Shown here one piece after another: positions 25,290-37,277 of a stretch of DNA of 64,000 nucleotides (the first letter of the stretch is position 1; each line of letters starts with the position of its first letter). Source of the stretch: Lolium rigidum (Eukaryota; Streptophyta; Magnoliopsida; Poales; Poaceae). Both the position numbers and the translations under genes were made by a program. The notes beneath the pieces are model-generated. The model ran no database searches. It was not told the DNA's origin and saw nothing but the letters and a program-made list of their open reading frames with translations. The stretch is taken from positions 275,486,330 through 275,550,329 of the forward strand of contig NC_061510.1 of the NCBI RefSeq assembly GCF_022539505.1, written 5' to 3'.

Positions 25290-26129
25290 CGTCTTCATCA
25301 GCGAGACCGTCCATTCCGATGGGAACGCCCTGGTAAGTAACGCTGACGCGACTGCCACTGAGAAGGACGCAGTCGCGAAGATCCGATCTGAGCTGCAGGA
25401 GCCTGTCGCGAAGCAAAGTGACAATTCTTTTGACCTGATGGAGCCGAGATTGTTTTGACAAAAGTGGCCCATTTTTCGTATATACCATCGGCTAGATAAT
25501 AGCCTTTGGTATATTGGTGACCATTGATCTCATAGTTGCATGGTGGAGCATGCCCTTCCACGAGTTTGCTGAACACCGGAAACTGCTACAACACGTTGGT
25601 GTCATTGTGTGATCCCGCCATGTCAAAGAAAAAAATGCCAAATCCATAGGTAATAATCTGCCACAGCTTCAAGCACCACACTTCAATATGCATGACGCCC
25701 TTTGTATATACCTTGCCAGGCAAACATGCAGTTCTTCCATGATTAGTGCATGCAATCGATGCTTTCAAGCATTTCAGGAAATCCTCTGGCAGCATTTTGT
25801 GCCATGATCCTTGCAGGCTCTTCTTCAGTTGGCCCTCTCAAGTAGTATTTGCCAAACTTTCTCACCACAGCTCGGAAAAATTTGTACATGCACTCAATGA
25901 TAGTAGACCCACTCATGCGAAGGTAGTCGTCCTGTGTATCAGCAGGTGCTCCGTATACAAGAATTCTCATGGTGGTGGTGTACTTATGAATCGACGAGAA
26001 CCCGGCAATGCCTACATCGTCGTGCTTGAGCTTGAAGTAGGGGTCGAAATCTCAAACACCGTGGAGGATATTCATGAACAAACCTTTGCTCATCCTGTAC
26101 CGGCACCGAAAATTGTCGGCATGTGTTTC
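25290..26129 (-). pseudogene. Harbinger transposase, central and C-terminal part
   Basis: From right to left the minus strand reads RYRMSKGLFMNILHGV, then MRILVYGAPADTQDDYLRMS, then NAARGFPEMLESIDCMH (first catalytic Asp region), FFFDMAGSHNDTNVL (second) and [19 protein letters not shown] with [19 protein letters not shown]. This is the DDE nuclease of PIF/Harbinger elements, which cuts and re-inserts the element at TTA/TAA sites. The pieces are in different frames with several stops, so it is inactive even without the nested insertion. A close relative lies at 45358-46430. Confidence 0.88.
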
Positions 26130-28471
26130 TGAAAGATCGAGATGTCGCCTAGAGGGGGGGGGGGTGAATAGGCAATTACAAACTCTTGCGGATTTGTCTT
26201 GTAAGAATGCGGAATTAAACTATCGTTTAGTTTACAAGCACAAACCCTAAATATGCTAAGCTCAACTAAGTGTAACAATAGCGACTAGAGCTAAGCAAGA
26301 TAGGCACAAGATATATGTAGCACAAGTGATAGCAAGATATATGTACTTCAAGCACGATGGCTATCACAAGGAAAGAGAGCTCGGGTATAGAAATAACCGA
26401 GGCACGCGGAGACGAGGATGTATTCCCGTGTTCCCTTGCTTTGCAACAAGGTACGTCACGTTTGGAGGAGTGGAGGTCCCACGAAGGATTCCCCGCGCCA
26501 CGAAGGCTCACCCTATTCTCCGAACCACACCCACGAAGGATTATGGCCCTTTCCTTATGGTTAGCTTTTCCTCCGCTCCGGAGATGGCAAGCTCCACAAC
26601 TACTTCACAAGCTCCACGAAGGAGAAGCCCGGGCCCCTTCACAATCTTCCACGAAGAGATCACCGGGACACCAACCAAGCCAACTAGGAGGTCACCCTCC
26701 AAGAGTAACAAGCTCACGGTCTCTCACTCGAACTAATCGTGGTGGAGAGCTCAACACTATGCAATGATGCAAAGCAAGAACACCGGAGGTGTTCAAGTCC
26801 TTCACACTCAAATCCCACCAAAGCAACGAATGCTAGGATGAGATTGGAGAGGAAGAACAAGGGGAAAGTCAACCAAAGACTCCAAGATCTAGATCCCAAG
26901 AGATTCCCTCACTTAGAGAAGAAATGGTTTGGTGGAAGTGTAGATCTAGATCTCCTCTCTCAAATCCTCAAATATGAGCAAGAATGGTTGGAGGAATCAA
27001 GGGGGAGAGCAAGTTCTTCAAATAGCAACAATGGAGGTGAGAGAATGGGAAGAACTGCTCAGCCCAAGGTGGAAGAAGGGCTATTTATAGCCCAAGAGCA
27101 AATATAACCGTTGGGGAAAAGTTGGGCTGAGTCAGCCGTCGAGGAGGCCGGTCAACCGGGCTCGGGACCGGGCCGTCCGGTTCGGGACCCGGTCGGACCG
27201 GGCCACGAGACCGGGCCATCCGGTCCACGGACCGGTCGACCGGGCTAGTGACCGGACCAAGCTGAAAAGCTTATCGGATAGTGCCCGGATGGCACCGGTC
27301 CGGGGCCGGTTTGAACCGGGCCATCCGGTCAGACGGCCGGTCACGCCGGGCTAGAAACCGGACCAAGATTAAAAGCTTACTGGATAGTGCCCGGATGGCA
27401 CCGGTCCAGGGGCCGGTTTGAACCGGGCCATCCGGTCAGACGGCCGGTCACGCCGGGCTAGAAACCGGGCCAGCAGGAAATCATGTTATACAAAAACTGT
27501 GATAACTTTTGTGTCCGGACCCCGATTGACATGAAATCAATTTTGTTGGAAAGATAACGACGAATAGAACCCCAACAAAAACTGGAAATATGGAGACTCC
27601 TCACAGAACATTTTAGATGATTTTAGAGAGGGAGTCTCCCACCGTTAAGAAACGGTGAAGACGTCCAAACTCGAAAACGCAATAGAAGATGCATGCGGAT
27701 TCCGTTTTCGATGAACTTGGGCTTGTTGTAAAGCTAGCAACAAGCTCAAGAACCTCTCACGAGAGAAACACCAAGAAGCAATAGGGATATGCAAAGTATG
27801 CAAAGGATTGAGCTCCCTAAGACGATGTGATCAAGTTACCCAACCGAAAGCCCCTCTTAATAGTGCGGCTATGTATCCTATAATCCGGTCTCCCATCAAC
27901 CACCTTGAGACCGGTAAAAGAAAAAACCTAGCAAAGTCATACCTTTGCCTTGCGCATCCCGCTTGATCTTGATGATAGCTCTTCAAGCTCCATACAAGCC
28001 GGTATGCCTCAACTTGATCATCGTTGCTTCGTGAAGACTCACAAATGCTCCCCCATACACCATGATGGGAAAGCTCCATAGATGTACATCTTCACATGTC
28101 CATTATCACCAATGGACGGCAAGCTTCAAGCATGTGATCCACTTGAGATGCTCATCTTGAACTTGCCCAAATCAACTTTGTATCTTCTCATACTCACTTA
28201 AGATAGAGCATGGCTAATATTGAGTTCCACATAAGAACTCCATCTTCATTTCTTCTTCTTGATCATGTCACATATTTATCTTTAAAACAATGATCTTGAT
28301 GCCAATACACAAGGTGTATCTTTATCTTCATGGCATCCATACTTGAATCCAACACATGGAATACAAGTAGTACCTATGGAATATTCCTTCATATAAACTC
28401 AATGAAAACATTAGTCCATAGGGGTTGTCATTAATTACCAAAACCACACATAGGGGCAATATACCCTTACA
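26130..28471 (-). repeat. LTR of gag-only element (biological 3' LTR)
   Basis: TG...CA ends; matches the right LTR over its whole length. The visible differences are a G-run of 11 versus 7 near 26154, changes clustered in the CCGG-rich tandem part, and a few single bases such as ATATTTATC versus ATATGTATC near 28272. Confidence 0.93.
27250..27475. repeat. tandem CCGG-rich units in LTR (left copy)
   Basis: Two units of about 110 bp start near 27251 and 27360, each containing AAAAGCTTA, then GGATAGTGCCCGGATGGCAC and GGTTTGAACCGGGCCATCCG. The 120 bp before them is built from shorter CCGGTC and GACCGGGCC variants. Confidence 0.8.
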
Positions 28472-28487
28472 ATCTCCCCCATTTTGG
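28472..28487 (-). other. polypurine tract of gag-only element
   Basis: The minus strand reads AAAATGGGGGAGAT immediately before the left LTR. The second family member has the same tract at 59771-59786. Confidence 0.8.
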
Positions 28488-31400
28488 TAATTGATGACAA
28501 CCACAATAAGAGGGTTTATATAATGAATATTAGGAACAAGTACGCAACTTATCCGAGAATAAGTTGTATACAAGAGGTTGTATTTGATATGGTCGAGTAA
28601 CACAAAGCTACTAGCCCATAACAAAACCGGCTCTACTCACACAACTACAACAAATGCACGGGATGTGAGTAGAACCAATATATATAGAGAAAACTCCCCC
28701 ACAATGTATGCACGTGTGATGAACATGAATTCATTGCATACATTGTCAAGATTAACCTTTGGGACAATTTCCACTATATATATACAACCATGCAAGACAT
28801 ATAAATATGGAATGCATGAGAGGCAAAACACTTAAGCACAAACCAAACTTAAGTATAAAACCATTCCCTTAAACCCTCTAAACTTCTCCCCCATTGGCAT
28901 CGATTGTCAAAATGGGTGAAAAATTTAGAAGGCCAATATAACGTGAGTTCCTCCCCAAAGTGTGCACTTCTCATAATTTGAGTGGAATCAAGTGCACATA
29001 TCCAATGATGAATACTTGAAGGAAACCAAACTATATTGAGGATCAAAGATTGCATAAAGATAACATGGTGAGATGAGCTTCAACAAATAAAGCAAGCAAT
29101 CAAAGATCCAATTGGACAAACAAAGATATCATGATAAGAGAGATATAGTGCTCTAAAAATAAGAAAGCTCCCCAAGGTTCGTGCACAATTTATAATGTTT
29201 GCATTTGAATACAATATGCACAAACATGGAATCCTTACTCCCTATATATCATTTAGAACACAACAAAGATAAAGAGAATATGCTTATTAAGAACAACTTG
29301 AGTCCAATAATTACGAGATATGAGTGCATGAAGAGAAACAAATAAACCAAGCACTCATAAATCTTCTTTACCAATAACACTAAAATCAAAAGGATAAGAA
29401 GATAGTTGGCAAAGAACAAGGATATCAAGGTGATGGATTAACGCTCTTATGTATATGAGTTTCTAAAGTGGACAAAGTGATCCATAAAGAAACATGCACA
29501 CACAAGAGGTTAACAAAATAGATAAGACAAGATATCCAAGATGAAGTCATAAAATATACCAAAGGATGTTTGCTTAAGAAGCATATATAGCCTATGGCTC
29601 CAATTTTCACTTATGGTATATATGAATGAACTTCAACCAAGTTAAACCTCAAAAACATTACAACTAACAATAAGGGAAGTAGAGCTAGTTGGAGTGTTTT
29701 GAGAAAGGCAACAAGTATCACAAAAATGGATTTATTTCACAAATTCATCAATATTGCACACAAGAGCTCTTTGAGGAATTGATATGCAATAAATTGCTAG
29801 AGGGCATATTTGGGATAGGTGAATCATAAACATGATTTATATATATATATATATATCCCCATCATATGCATCTTCTCAAATTACTCAAGTGTACAATAAG
29901 AAGTTTTCTTTAAAAGGATTTTTCAAGAACCTCAATATTTTCGAAATAAGGAATTTCATGCCAAGATGCAACCTACAAGAGGTTGGATGATATATGAGTA
30001 TGCATGAATAAGATACTTGTTACCGAGATAGCAATGGCTTGATGTAGTAGATAAGAGTTCATTGATCATCCTAGCTTGACTCCAATTCTCATATGGTGAT
30101 AACACGTTCCTTATAGATGAGACAAGCCTCCATTGCATCTCTAATGTACCTAAAACATCATTCAAGTACATCTTGGCCCCCAAACTTATTGGGTCCAACA
30201 TGGTTAGACTAACCACAATATATAGGACACACTCCATATAAATATGTGCATATTTTGGATGAAATTTGAATTTCATGCACATCTTAGCCATTTAGGATTT
30301 GATGGAGTATATCCTATATAATGGATCGAAGAAAGCAAGCATGCTACAAGTATAAACAATTACATATAAGCACGCATAAAGACTTTAAAGATCCAAGAAA
30401 GATATACTTTGGACAAAACACCAAATGAATCAAATAAGGCATAAAGGTGTCACCAAACAAATTTGTTGTCCAAATTATATCAAAGATGCAAATCACAAAA
30501 GATTTGTTCAACAAAGTTCAACAAATGAACTAAGAAGGAACCATCGAGCACAAAGGATGAAATAAAGCAAACATGCTCAAAGATATATCTCATTCAAGCA
30601 AATAGAATATGTAAGAAGGAATGAGATAGCAAACTCCCCAAAAGAGCAAGGTTCAAACAAAATAAACCAAACCCTATACACTTTTCACAATGGCACAATG
30701 TACCATAAGGAAAAGGTTTGTCTTCCAAAACAAACACTTGATATGAATCAAGAGAATTTATCAAAAGATTTTTCAAAGGAACAAGGAAGACACATGGGAG
30801 AAACAAAGATTTGTTGGAAATAAAATAAGGCAATAAGAAGTAATTCAAGATGAAGGTGATCCATAAATTCAACCACATACAAGGTTATCAATTGTCAAAG
30901 ACAATGAGTATATTGGAAATAATTTCCGGTGGTGTATTGATAATGATAGTAGGATCATCTTCACAATAAAAGGTGTAGGATTAAGTGTATATAATTAAGC
31001 ACTATGCACAGATGAAGATTCTTGATAGCTTCAATTTGTCAAACAATCACGCACGGTAATGATTAGAATAACATGAAGCAAACGGTGTCCCAAATAAGAT
31101 ATAGAGATATGTTTTTGAGGAAAAACCGTACCAAGAATTTCTTACTCAAACAAGAATCCATAAGCTGAGCCAATAAAAGTTTTTCAATAGAAATGGAGCT
31201 AGTTTGAGCAAACATGCCACCTAGGAACAAGATAATCAAGAGCATCAACTCTAAGTGGCATAACCTCATATGTTCACATTTTCTAGGCTTGTGATATGTA
31301 CAAAACATATTACTCCCCCATAATGTGATAAAACATTTCTTCTAAACAAGAGGCAACTAAAATTCAACTAGAGATGATTAATGGACATTTAGAATCTGAA

Positions 31401-31886
31401 TTTCTCATGAGTATGACATACCACATAGTGACTAGATAATCTTGCAATATCAATACTAAGTGGTGATACCCATGTACACACATTTTTAGAGAGAGAGAGA
31501 TGCATAATGCATATCACTCCCCCAAAATGGGATGTTCCATTAATCACTCAAAGAGAGCCAAATAAGATATCATCAAGATGCATTAGGCTCAAAACAATAC
31601 ACAAGTATATGATGAGTCAAACAAACATACTTGAATACACAAGATAGGCAAGTAAGACTCAACACATACAAACACATATTTGATACAAAACCAAACATGC
31701 AAAGGGGCAAGTAACTTACAATGAATATGAAGAGTTGAAGTATAAGTTACCGCAAGGAGGGACATTGGATATAAGATATAGATGGTGATCCATACGACTT
31801 GGCTTGGTCAAAATATAATATATGAAGATCCCTTAATTCTTCATGAATTAGCCAAGTCTCCAATGACCTCCATATGTACCTATTGA
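28488..31886 (-). other. 3.4-kb non-coding internal region of gag-only element
   Basis: AT-rich with repeated CTCCCC and AAGATATC-like phrases and only short open frames. Much of it reappears at 59787-62343 in the second copy, for example the tract around 28885-28950 versus 60040-60100 (AACTTCTCCCCCATTGGCA, AAAATTTAGAAGGCCAATAT). A short (TA)n run lies at 29836-29856. Conservation in two copies indicates a family feature and not random filler. Confidence 0.75.
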
Positions 31887-34106
31887 TCAAGTTTGATATT
31901 GTTGGTCCCCAACCAAGTTGGGTCCTAAGAGGTTAGTCACAATAGGCTTGGCAACCCAAATGGTTCTTTTCTTGAAACCACTTTGAGTTCCAACAAACTT
32001 GGCAAACACATTGCCATCCTTATCCTTCCCTAGAGAATAATCATCATCAACAATTATAGGGTTAGATAAGGTACCACCTAAGCAAGAAGAAGCAAAGTGC
32101 CCCTTCTCACGGCATAAGTAGCAAGTGTTCCCCTTTCTCTTCTTTATTGATTTCTTCTCTTGGGGAACAATATCTTGATTCTTCTTGGGAAGTGGCCTAT
32201 CTTCAACTTGAGGTCGAGCATGAGCTTGACCTTTACCTTGTGGCCGTTTCCCTTGTTGTTTCTCACTCAAGTGCTTCTTCTTCTTCTTATTCTTCAATGG
32301 GCATGATCTAACATGATGCCCTTCCACCTTGCACTTGAAACAAACCAACTTGACCGGATCCTTGACTTTGTCTTGGCCCTTCTTCTTGTTGCTCTTGCTC
32401 TTGGACTTGTTCTTGTTATTGGAGTTGAATCCAAGTCCACTCTTGTCATTGGGGGATTGTTGCACACTTAGCATCTTGTCAAGTGCGGATTTCCCTTCAT
32501 GACGCTTTTCCAAGTCTTTCTTTAAAGAAAGGACTTGGGCCTCGAGCTCTTTGATTTCCTCCACATGGTTAGTAGAAATACAAGTACTAGAGGAAGTAGA
32601 AGCTTCATTGTTAGAGCAACAAGGCAAAGTGAGTAATCCAACACAAGGTGTATCACTAGTTTGACTAGATGGATTACAAGGACTAGCACATGGCAATATA
32701 ACATTTGTAGTAGAGATTGTGCTAACATCCATATGAGGCTCACAAGATGTTACCTTAGTGATACTTGCCTCATGAGCTAACTTTAGCCCATCATAGGAAA
32801 TTAGAAGATCATCATGAGAGCTTGAGAGCTTTTTATGACTTTCTTCCAATTCCCTATAATTGCTAGTTAGCAACTCAAGTTGAGCCCTTAGCTCAACATT
32901 CTCCTTTAAGGTCGATGCTTCACAAGAATTAGAGTTAGTAGCACAAGCATCAACAATAGTTTTCTCATTTTCATGCATATATGATTCAATTTTTTGTGTA
33001 AGCATGAAATTAGCATGCTTCTCATCTTTTAGCTCATGCTTGAGGAGAGTGAATCTCATTTCCCCATTTTCAACATGGGACTCCAACTCCACTATGGTTT
33101 CCCTATATTTATTCAAGGTATCCATAGAGTGTTCGAGATAAGCACGAGCTTCTTTATTACCACGAAGAGAAGCATATACCATTGCCATATCATGCACCAA
33201 GATATTATGTTCTTCATCATTATCATCATCATCACTCTCATCATTAGAAGATGTGTTAGGAGTCAAAGTAGGAGATACCTTTGGTCCATTTGCCATAAGG
33301 CACATGTGCATACCGGAGGATGAAGATGAAGATATTCTTGAATCCTCATTTGAAATCATGTCTTGATCCATAGAATGTTCGGTTTCCTCTACAATGTTAG
33401 TCAACAAGCAACTAGAGGAAATAGAAACATTTTGATTATGGGAGCAAGACAAGGCAAGCATATCCTCATGAGATCTATGTAAGCAATTTACACATGATAT
33501 GCAAGGACTATCAACACAAGCATGTAGATTATTTTCAATGCAAGATGTGTTTAAGTCCAAAGAGGAAACATTGCAATGAGATAGAGATGAAGAGTCATCA
33601 CTATTGAGCACAATATCAACATTGCAATTTCCCTCACCACTCACCATATCATTACCTTGTGTCTTGCAACACGTTGGTGAAGTGGAAGAAGATGATGACT
33701 CATCACGGCCGGAGGTGGAAGCAACTTGGAACTCTTCATGATGTGAAGGGGAAGAGAGCTCCTCGGAGTCACCACCGACCAAATGAGAAGTGGATCCACC
33801 AAACATTTCCTTAAGCTTGATCCACATCTCATGAGATGACTTTCGCTTTATATATATCAAGAACCTACGAAAATCGGGTCTCGAGGAGAATAAAAGCTCA
33901 TTAGATACTTGAGCTTCAAGATGTAAGTTTTTCTCATCCTCTAAAGATAGATTATGAGAATCCATCGGAGGAGAAAAACCAACATCTAGAAATTGCTCTA
34001 TATTTGGACACAAGGTCCGAAGATTACAAAGCAAGCAATTTCGCCACAAAAGATAATTTGTGCCATTAAAGACAATTGTGTCATTGTGCACTATACTAGC
34101 CGACAT
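31887..34106 (-). CDS. gag-like nucleocapsid protein of non-autonomous LTR element
   Basis: About 739 residues from the ATG at 34106 (MSASIVHNDTIVFNGTNYLL). An upstream in-frame ATG at 34205 lies inside the LTR and is not a credible start. The N-terminal part (NYLLWRNCLLCNLRTL, then SSHEMWIKLKEMFG) resembles the gag domain of copia-type elements. A long Ser/Asn-rich region follows, then helical charged stretches (about 340-480), a Lys-rich region, and two CCHC zinc knuckles: CFKCKVEGHHVRSC (about 588-601) and CYLCREKGHFASSC (about 660-673). The protein would coat element RNA in virus-like particles. The frame is intact and no pol is fused or present downstream, so it could be expressed but needs enzymes in trans. 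Confidence 0.88.
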   Translation of the reverse strand: MSASIVHNDTIVFNGTNYLLWRNCLLCNLRTLCPNIEQFLDVGFSPPMDSHNLSLEDEKNLHLEAQVSNELLFSSRPDFRRFLIYIKRKSSHEMWIKLKEMFGGSTSHLVGGDSEELSSPSHHEEFQVASTSGRDESSSSSTSPTCCKTQGNDMVSGEGNCNVDIVLNSDDSSSLSHCNVSSLDLNTSCIENNLHACVDSPCISCVNCLHRSHEDMLALSCSHNQNVSISSSCLLTNIVEETEHSMDQDMISNEDSRISSSSSSGMHMCLMANGPKVSPTLTPNTSSNDESDDDDNDEEHNILVHDMAMVYASLRGNKEARAYLEHSMDTLNKYRETIVELESHVENGEMRFTLLKHELKDEKHANFMLTQKIESYMHENEKTIVDACATNSNSCEASTLKENVELRAQLELLTSNYRELEESHKKLSSSHDDLLISYDGLKLAHEASITKVTSCEPHMDVSTISTTNVILPCASPCNPSSQTSDTPCVGLLTLPCCSNNEASTSSSTCISTNHVEEIKELEAQVLSLKKDLEKRHEGKSALDKMLSVQQSPNDKSGLGFNSNNKNKSKSKSNKKKGQDKVKDPVKLVCFKCKVEGHHVRSCPLKNKKKKKHLSEKQQGKRPQGKGQAHARPQVEDRPLPKKNQDIVPQEKKSIKKRKGNTCYLCREKGHFASSCLGGTLSNPIIVDDDYSLGKDKDGNVFAKFVGTQSGFKKRTIWVAKPIVTNLLGPNLVGDQQYQT

Positions 34107-34145
34107 CTTTACTCTCAAGGCGGTGAAGCCTAAAACAAGGAGAGA

Positions 34146-34161
34146 CCTTGCTCTGATACCA
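34146..34161 (-). other. primer binding site (initiator tRNA-Met type)
   Basis: The minus strand reads TGGTATCAGAGCAAGG one base inside the right LTR. This is the usual tRNA-Met primer complement of plant LTR elements and it sets the orientation. Confidence 0.9.
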
Positions 34162-35110
34162 ATTGAAAGATCGAGATGTCGCCTAGAGGGGGGGTGAATA
34201 GGCAATTACAAACTCTTGCGGATTTGTCTTGTAAGAATGCGGAATTAAACTATCGTTTAGTTTACAAGCACAAACCCTAAATATGCTAAGCTCAACTAAG
34301 TGTAACAATAGCGACTAGAGCTAAGCAAGATAGGCACAAGATATATGTAGCACAAGTGATAGCAAGATATATGTACTTCAAGCACGATGGCTATCACAAG
34401 GAAAGAGAGCTCGGGTATAGAAATAACCGAGGCACGCGGAGACGAGGATGTATTCCCGTGTTCCCTTGCTTTGCAACAAGGTACGTCACGTTTGGAGGAG
34501 TGGAGGTCCCACGAAGGATTCCCCGCGCCACGAAGGCTCACCCTATTCTCCGAACCACACCCACGAAGGATTATGGCCCTTTCCTTATGGTTAGCTTTTC
34601 CTCCGCTCCGGAGATGGCAAGCTCCACAACTACTTCACAAGCTCCACGAAGGAGAAGCCCGGGCCCCTTCACAATCTTCCACGAAGAGATCACCGGGACA
34701 CCAACCAAGCCAACTAGGAGGTCACCCTCCAAGAGTAACAAGCTCACGGTCTCTCACTCGAACTAATCGTGGTGGAGAGCTCAACACTATGCAATGATGC
34801 AAAGCAAGAACACCGGAGGTGTTCAAGTCCTTCACACTCAAATCCCACCAAAGCAACGAATGCTAGGATGAGATTGGAGAGGAAGAACAAGGGGAAAGTC
34901 AACCAAAGACTCCAAGATCTAGATCCCAAGAGATTCCCTCACTTAGAGAAGAAATGGTTTGGTGGAAGTGTAGATCTAGATCTCCTCTCTCAAATCCTCA
35001 AATATGAGCAAGAATGGTTGGAGGAATCAAGGGGAGAGCAAGTTCTTCAAATAGCAACAATGGAGGTGAGAGAATGGGAAGAACTGCTCAGCCCAAGGTG
35101 GAAGAAGGGC

Positions 35111-35118
35111 TATTTATA
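35111..35118 (-). promoter_or_regulatory. TATA box in the gag-element LTR
   Basis: The minus strand reads TATAAATA within a GGGCTATAAATAGCCC palindrome; the left LTR has it at 27082-27089. Transcription from here would run through R/U5 into gag. The palindrome may or may not matter. Confidence 0.5.
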
Positions 35119-35279
35119 GCCCAAGAGCAAATATAACCGTTGGGGAAAAGTTGGGCTGAGTCGGCCGTCGAGGAGGCCGGTCAACCGGGCCCGGGACCGG
35201 GCCGTCCGGTTCAGGACCCGGTCGAGACCGGGCCACGAGACCGGGCCATCCGGTCCACGGACCGGTCGGCCGGGCTAGT

Positions 35280-35505
35280 GGCCGGACCAAGCTGAAAAGC
35301 TTACTCGGATAGTGCCCGGATGGCACCGGTCCAGGGGCCGGTTTGAACCGGGCCATCCGGTCAGACGGCCGGTCACGCCGGGCTAGAAACCGGACCAAGA
35401 TTAAAAGCTTACTCGGATAGTGCCCGGATGGCACCGGTCCGAGGGGCCGGTTTGAACCGGGCCATCCGGTCGGACGGCCGGTCACGCCGGGCTAGAAACC
35501 GGGCC
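35280..35505. repeat. tandem CCGG-rich units in LTR (right copy)
   Basis: Counterpart of the units in the left LTR. Most of the substitutions between the two LTRs fall here, consistent with CpG decay or slippage at these repeats. Confidence 0.8.
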
Positions 35506-36509
35506 GACAGGAAATCATGTTATACAAAAACTGTGATAACTTTTGTGTCCGGACCCCGATTGACATGAAATCAATTTTGTTGGAAAGATAACGACGAATA
35601 GAACCCCAACAAAAACTGGAAATATGGAGACTCCTCACAGAACATTTTAGATGATTTTAGAGAGGGAGTCTCCCACCGTTAAGAAACGGTGAAGACGTCC
35701 AAACTCGAAAACGCAATAGAAGATGCATGCGGATTCCGTTTTCGATGAACTTGGGCTTGTTGTAAAGCTAGCAACAAGCTCAAGAACCTCTCACGAGAGA
35801 AACACCAAGAAGCAATAGGGATATGCAAAGTATGCAAAGGATTGAGCTCCCTAAGACGATGTGATCAAGTTACCCAACCGAAAGCCCCTCTTAATAGTGC
35901 GGCTATGTATCCTATAATCCGGTCTCCCATCAACCACCTTGAGACCGGTAAAAGAAAAACCTAGCAAAGTCATACCTTTGCCTTGCGCATCCCGCTTGAT
36001 CTTGATGATAGCTCTTCAAGCTCCATACAAGCCGGTATGCCTCAACTTGATCATCGTTGCTTCGTGAAGACTCACAAATGCTCCCCCATACACCATGATG
36101 GGAAAGCTCCATAGATGTACATCTTCACATGTCCATTATCACCAATGGACGGCAAGCTTCAAGCATGTGATCCACTTGAGATGCTCATCTTGAACTTGCC
36201 CAAATCAACTTTGTATCTTCTCATACTCACTTAAGATAGAGCATGGCTAATATTGAGTTCCACATAAGAACTCCATCTTCATTTCTTCTTCTTGATCATG
36301 TCACATATGTATCTTTAAAACAATGATCTTGATGCCAATACACAAGGTGTATCTTTATCTTCATGGCATCCATACTTGAATCCAACACATGGAATACAAG
36401 TAGTACCTATGGAATATTCCTTCATATAAACTCAATGAAAACATTAGTCCATAGGGGTTGTCATTAATTACCAAAACCACACATAGGGGCAATATACCCT
36501 TACAGTTTC

Positions 36510-36806
36510 CTCATGTGCGAAGTAGTCGTTTTGCAGAATGGAATGCCCCTCCATCCTCTATCGGGGCTTCGACTTCTTTCTCCCCAGCTTTGATCCACCG
36601 CGGTGCGGCCTCTTCCGCTTCTCCGCCTCGGCGTCAATCATGTCCTGGAGGGACGCGATGATTAGCAAGTGCTCCCGGATGTCGTCGTCGAAGGCTTGCT
36701 CGTCCTCCAGCAGTCGGATAAGCATCTCGTCGTCGCTATCTATGCCTGTAGCAAAGTTAATGGTTAAAATTGCGCCGCGGTAGACGAAGCAACGAATAGT
36801 GGCCAA
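36510..36806 (-). pseudogene. Harbinger transposase, N-terminal part
   Basis: The minus frame from 36806 contains IDSDDEMLIRLLEDEQAFDD, then REHLLIIASLQDMIDAEAEK and a basic stretch KRKRPHRGGSKLGRKKSKPR before a stop. In another frame up to the LTR boundary it continues RMEGHSILQNDYFAHEE, the phrase that precedes the part resumed at 26129. One frameshift plus the LTR insertion separate it from the rest of the transposase. Confidence 0.8.
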
Positions 36807-37277
36807 TCGCGCCTACCTGACAAGTCGTCGAACACCTTGTGTGTGCAGAAGTGGGGCGGATTTGATACCGGGTTCTGGGACGCGCTGGCGAAGCGGCGGC
36901 GGCGAAAAGGCCGGCAAGAGTGCCAGCCGCAGCGATGGTGCCGACTCTCAAAAGAGATCAGCCGTCAAAATGGCCGGCAAATCCAGCGGCGGTGGAGGGG
37001 TGGGAGGCGCGGGAGGGAAGGCGCGACGAGAAATAAAAGGCGTGAACCAACGGTTATGAAAATAGTCGCCGAAAGGTGGGAGCCCGCCTCGTTTTTCGTT
37101 TTGTCCGGTGTGTCCCGAGCGTCTCCTGTGTAGCGAGAACAGGCTCAGGGCACCGGATACCGTATTGGGCCGCGCCAGACAAAAGATACGTTGGAGCACG
37201 CGGCTAAAACGTTTTTTACCCGGCGCGCCCAAATCCCTTCGTGGGACGCTTTGCGGGAGCGGCTGGAGATGCTCTTA

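Larger units (their letters stand above)
26130..36504 (-). mobile_element. gag-only LTR retrotransposon, complete, 10.4 kb
   Basis: Two LTRs, each 2342 bp by these boundaries (26130-28471 and 34163-36504), begin TGAAAGATCG and end CCCTTACA; GTTTC flanks both sides (26125-26129 and 36505-36509). The primer site next to the right LTR shows the element runs on the minus strand. Its only long frame is a gag protein with two zinc knuckles. The 3.4 kb after gag contains no protease, integrase or RT, so replication enzymes would have to come from an autonomous partner. The LTRs are nearly identical (about ten substitutions by eye outside the short repeat runs), so the insertion is recent. Confidence 0.92.
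34163..36504 (-). repeat. LTR of gag-only element (biological 5' LTR)
   Basis: Same ends as the left LTR. On the minus strand it carries TATAAATA (35111-35118) as the likely promoter, and it is followed directly by the primer binding site. Confidence 0.93.
24640..37274 (-). mobile_element. PIF/Harbinger transposon split by a nested LTR element
   Basis: Left end GAGTATCTTCAGCCG and right end (reversed) GAGCATCTCCAGCCG are matching terminal inverted repeats, flanked by TTA on both sides (24637-24639 and 37275-37277), the 3-bp duplication of this superfamily. Removing the LTR element at 26130-36504 and one GTTTC leaves about 2.25 kb. Both halves hold pieces of one minus-strand transposase, N-terminus on the right and C-terminus on the left, which confirms that they are one element. 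Confidence 0.88.

Noticed and set aside
26326..27107. Frames of 122-136 codons repeated identically at 34356-35119
   Set aside because: They lie in the two LTRs and are identical because the LTRs are; no gag or pol content.
34107..34205. N-terminal extension of the gag frame (33 codons)
   Set aside because: It begins inside the LTR and crosses the primer binding site, so it is not translated gag.
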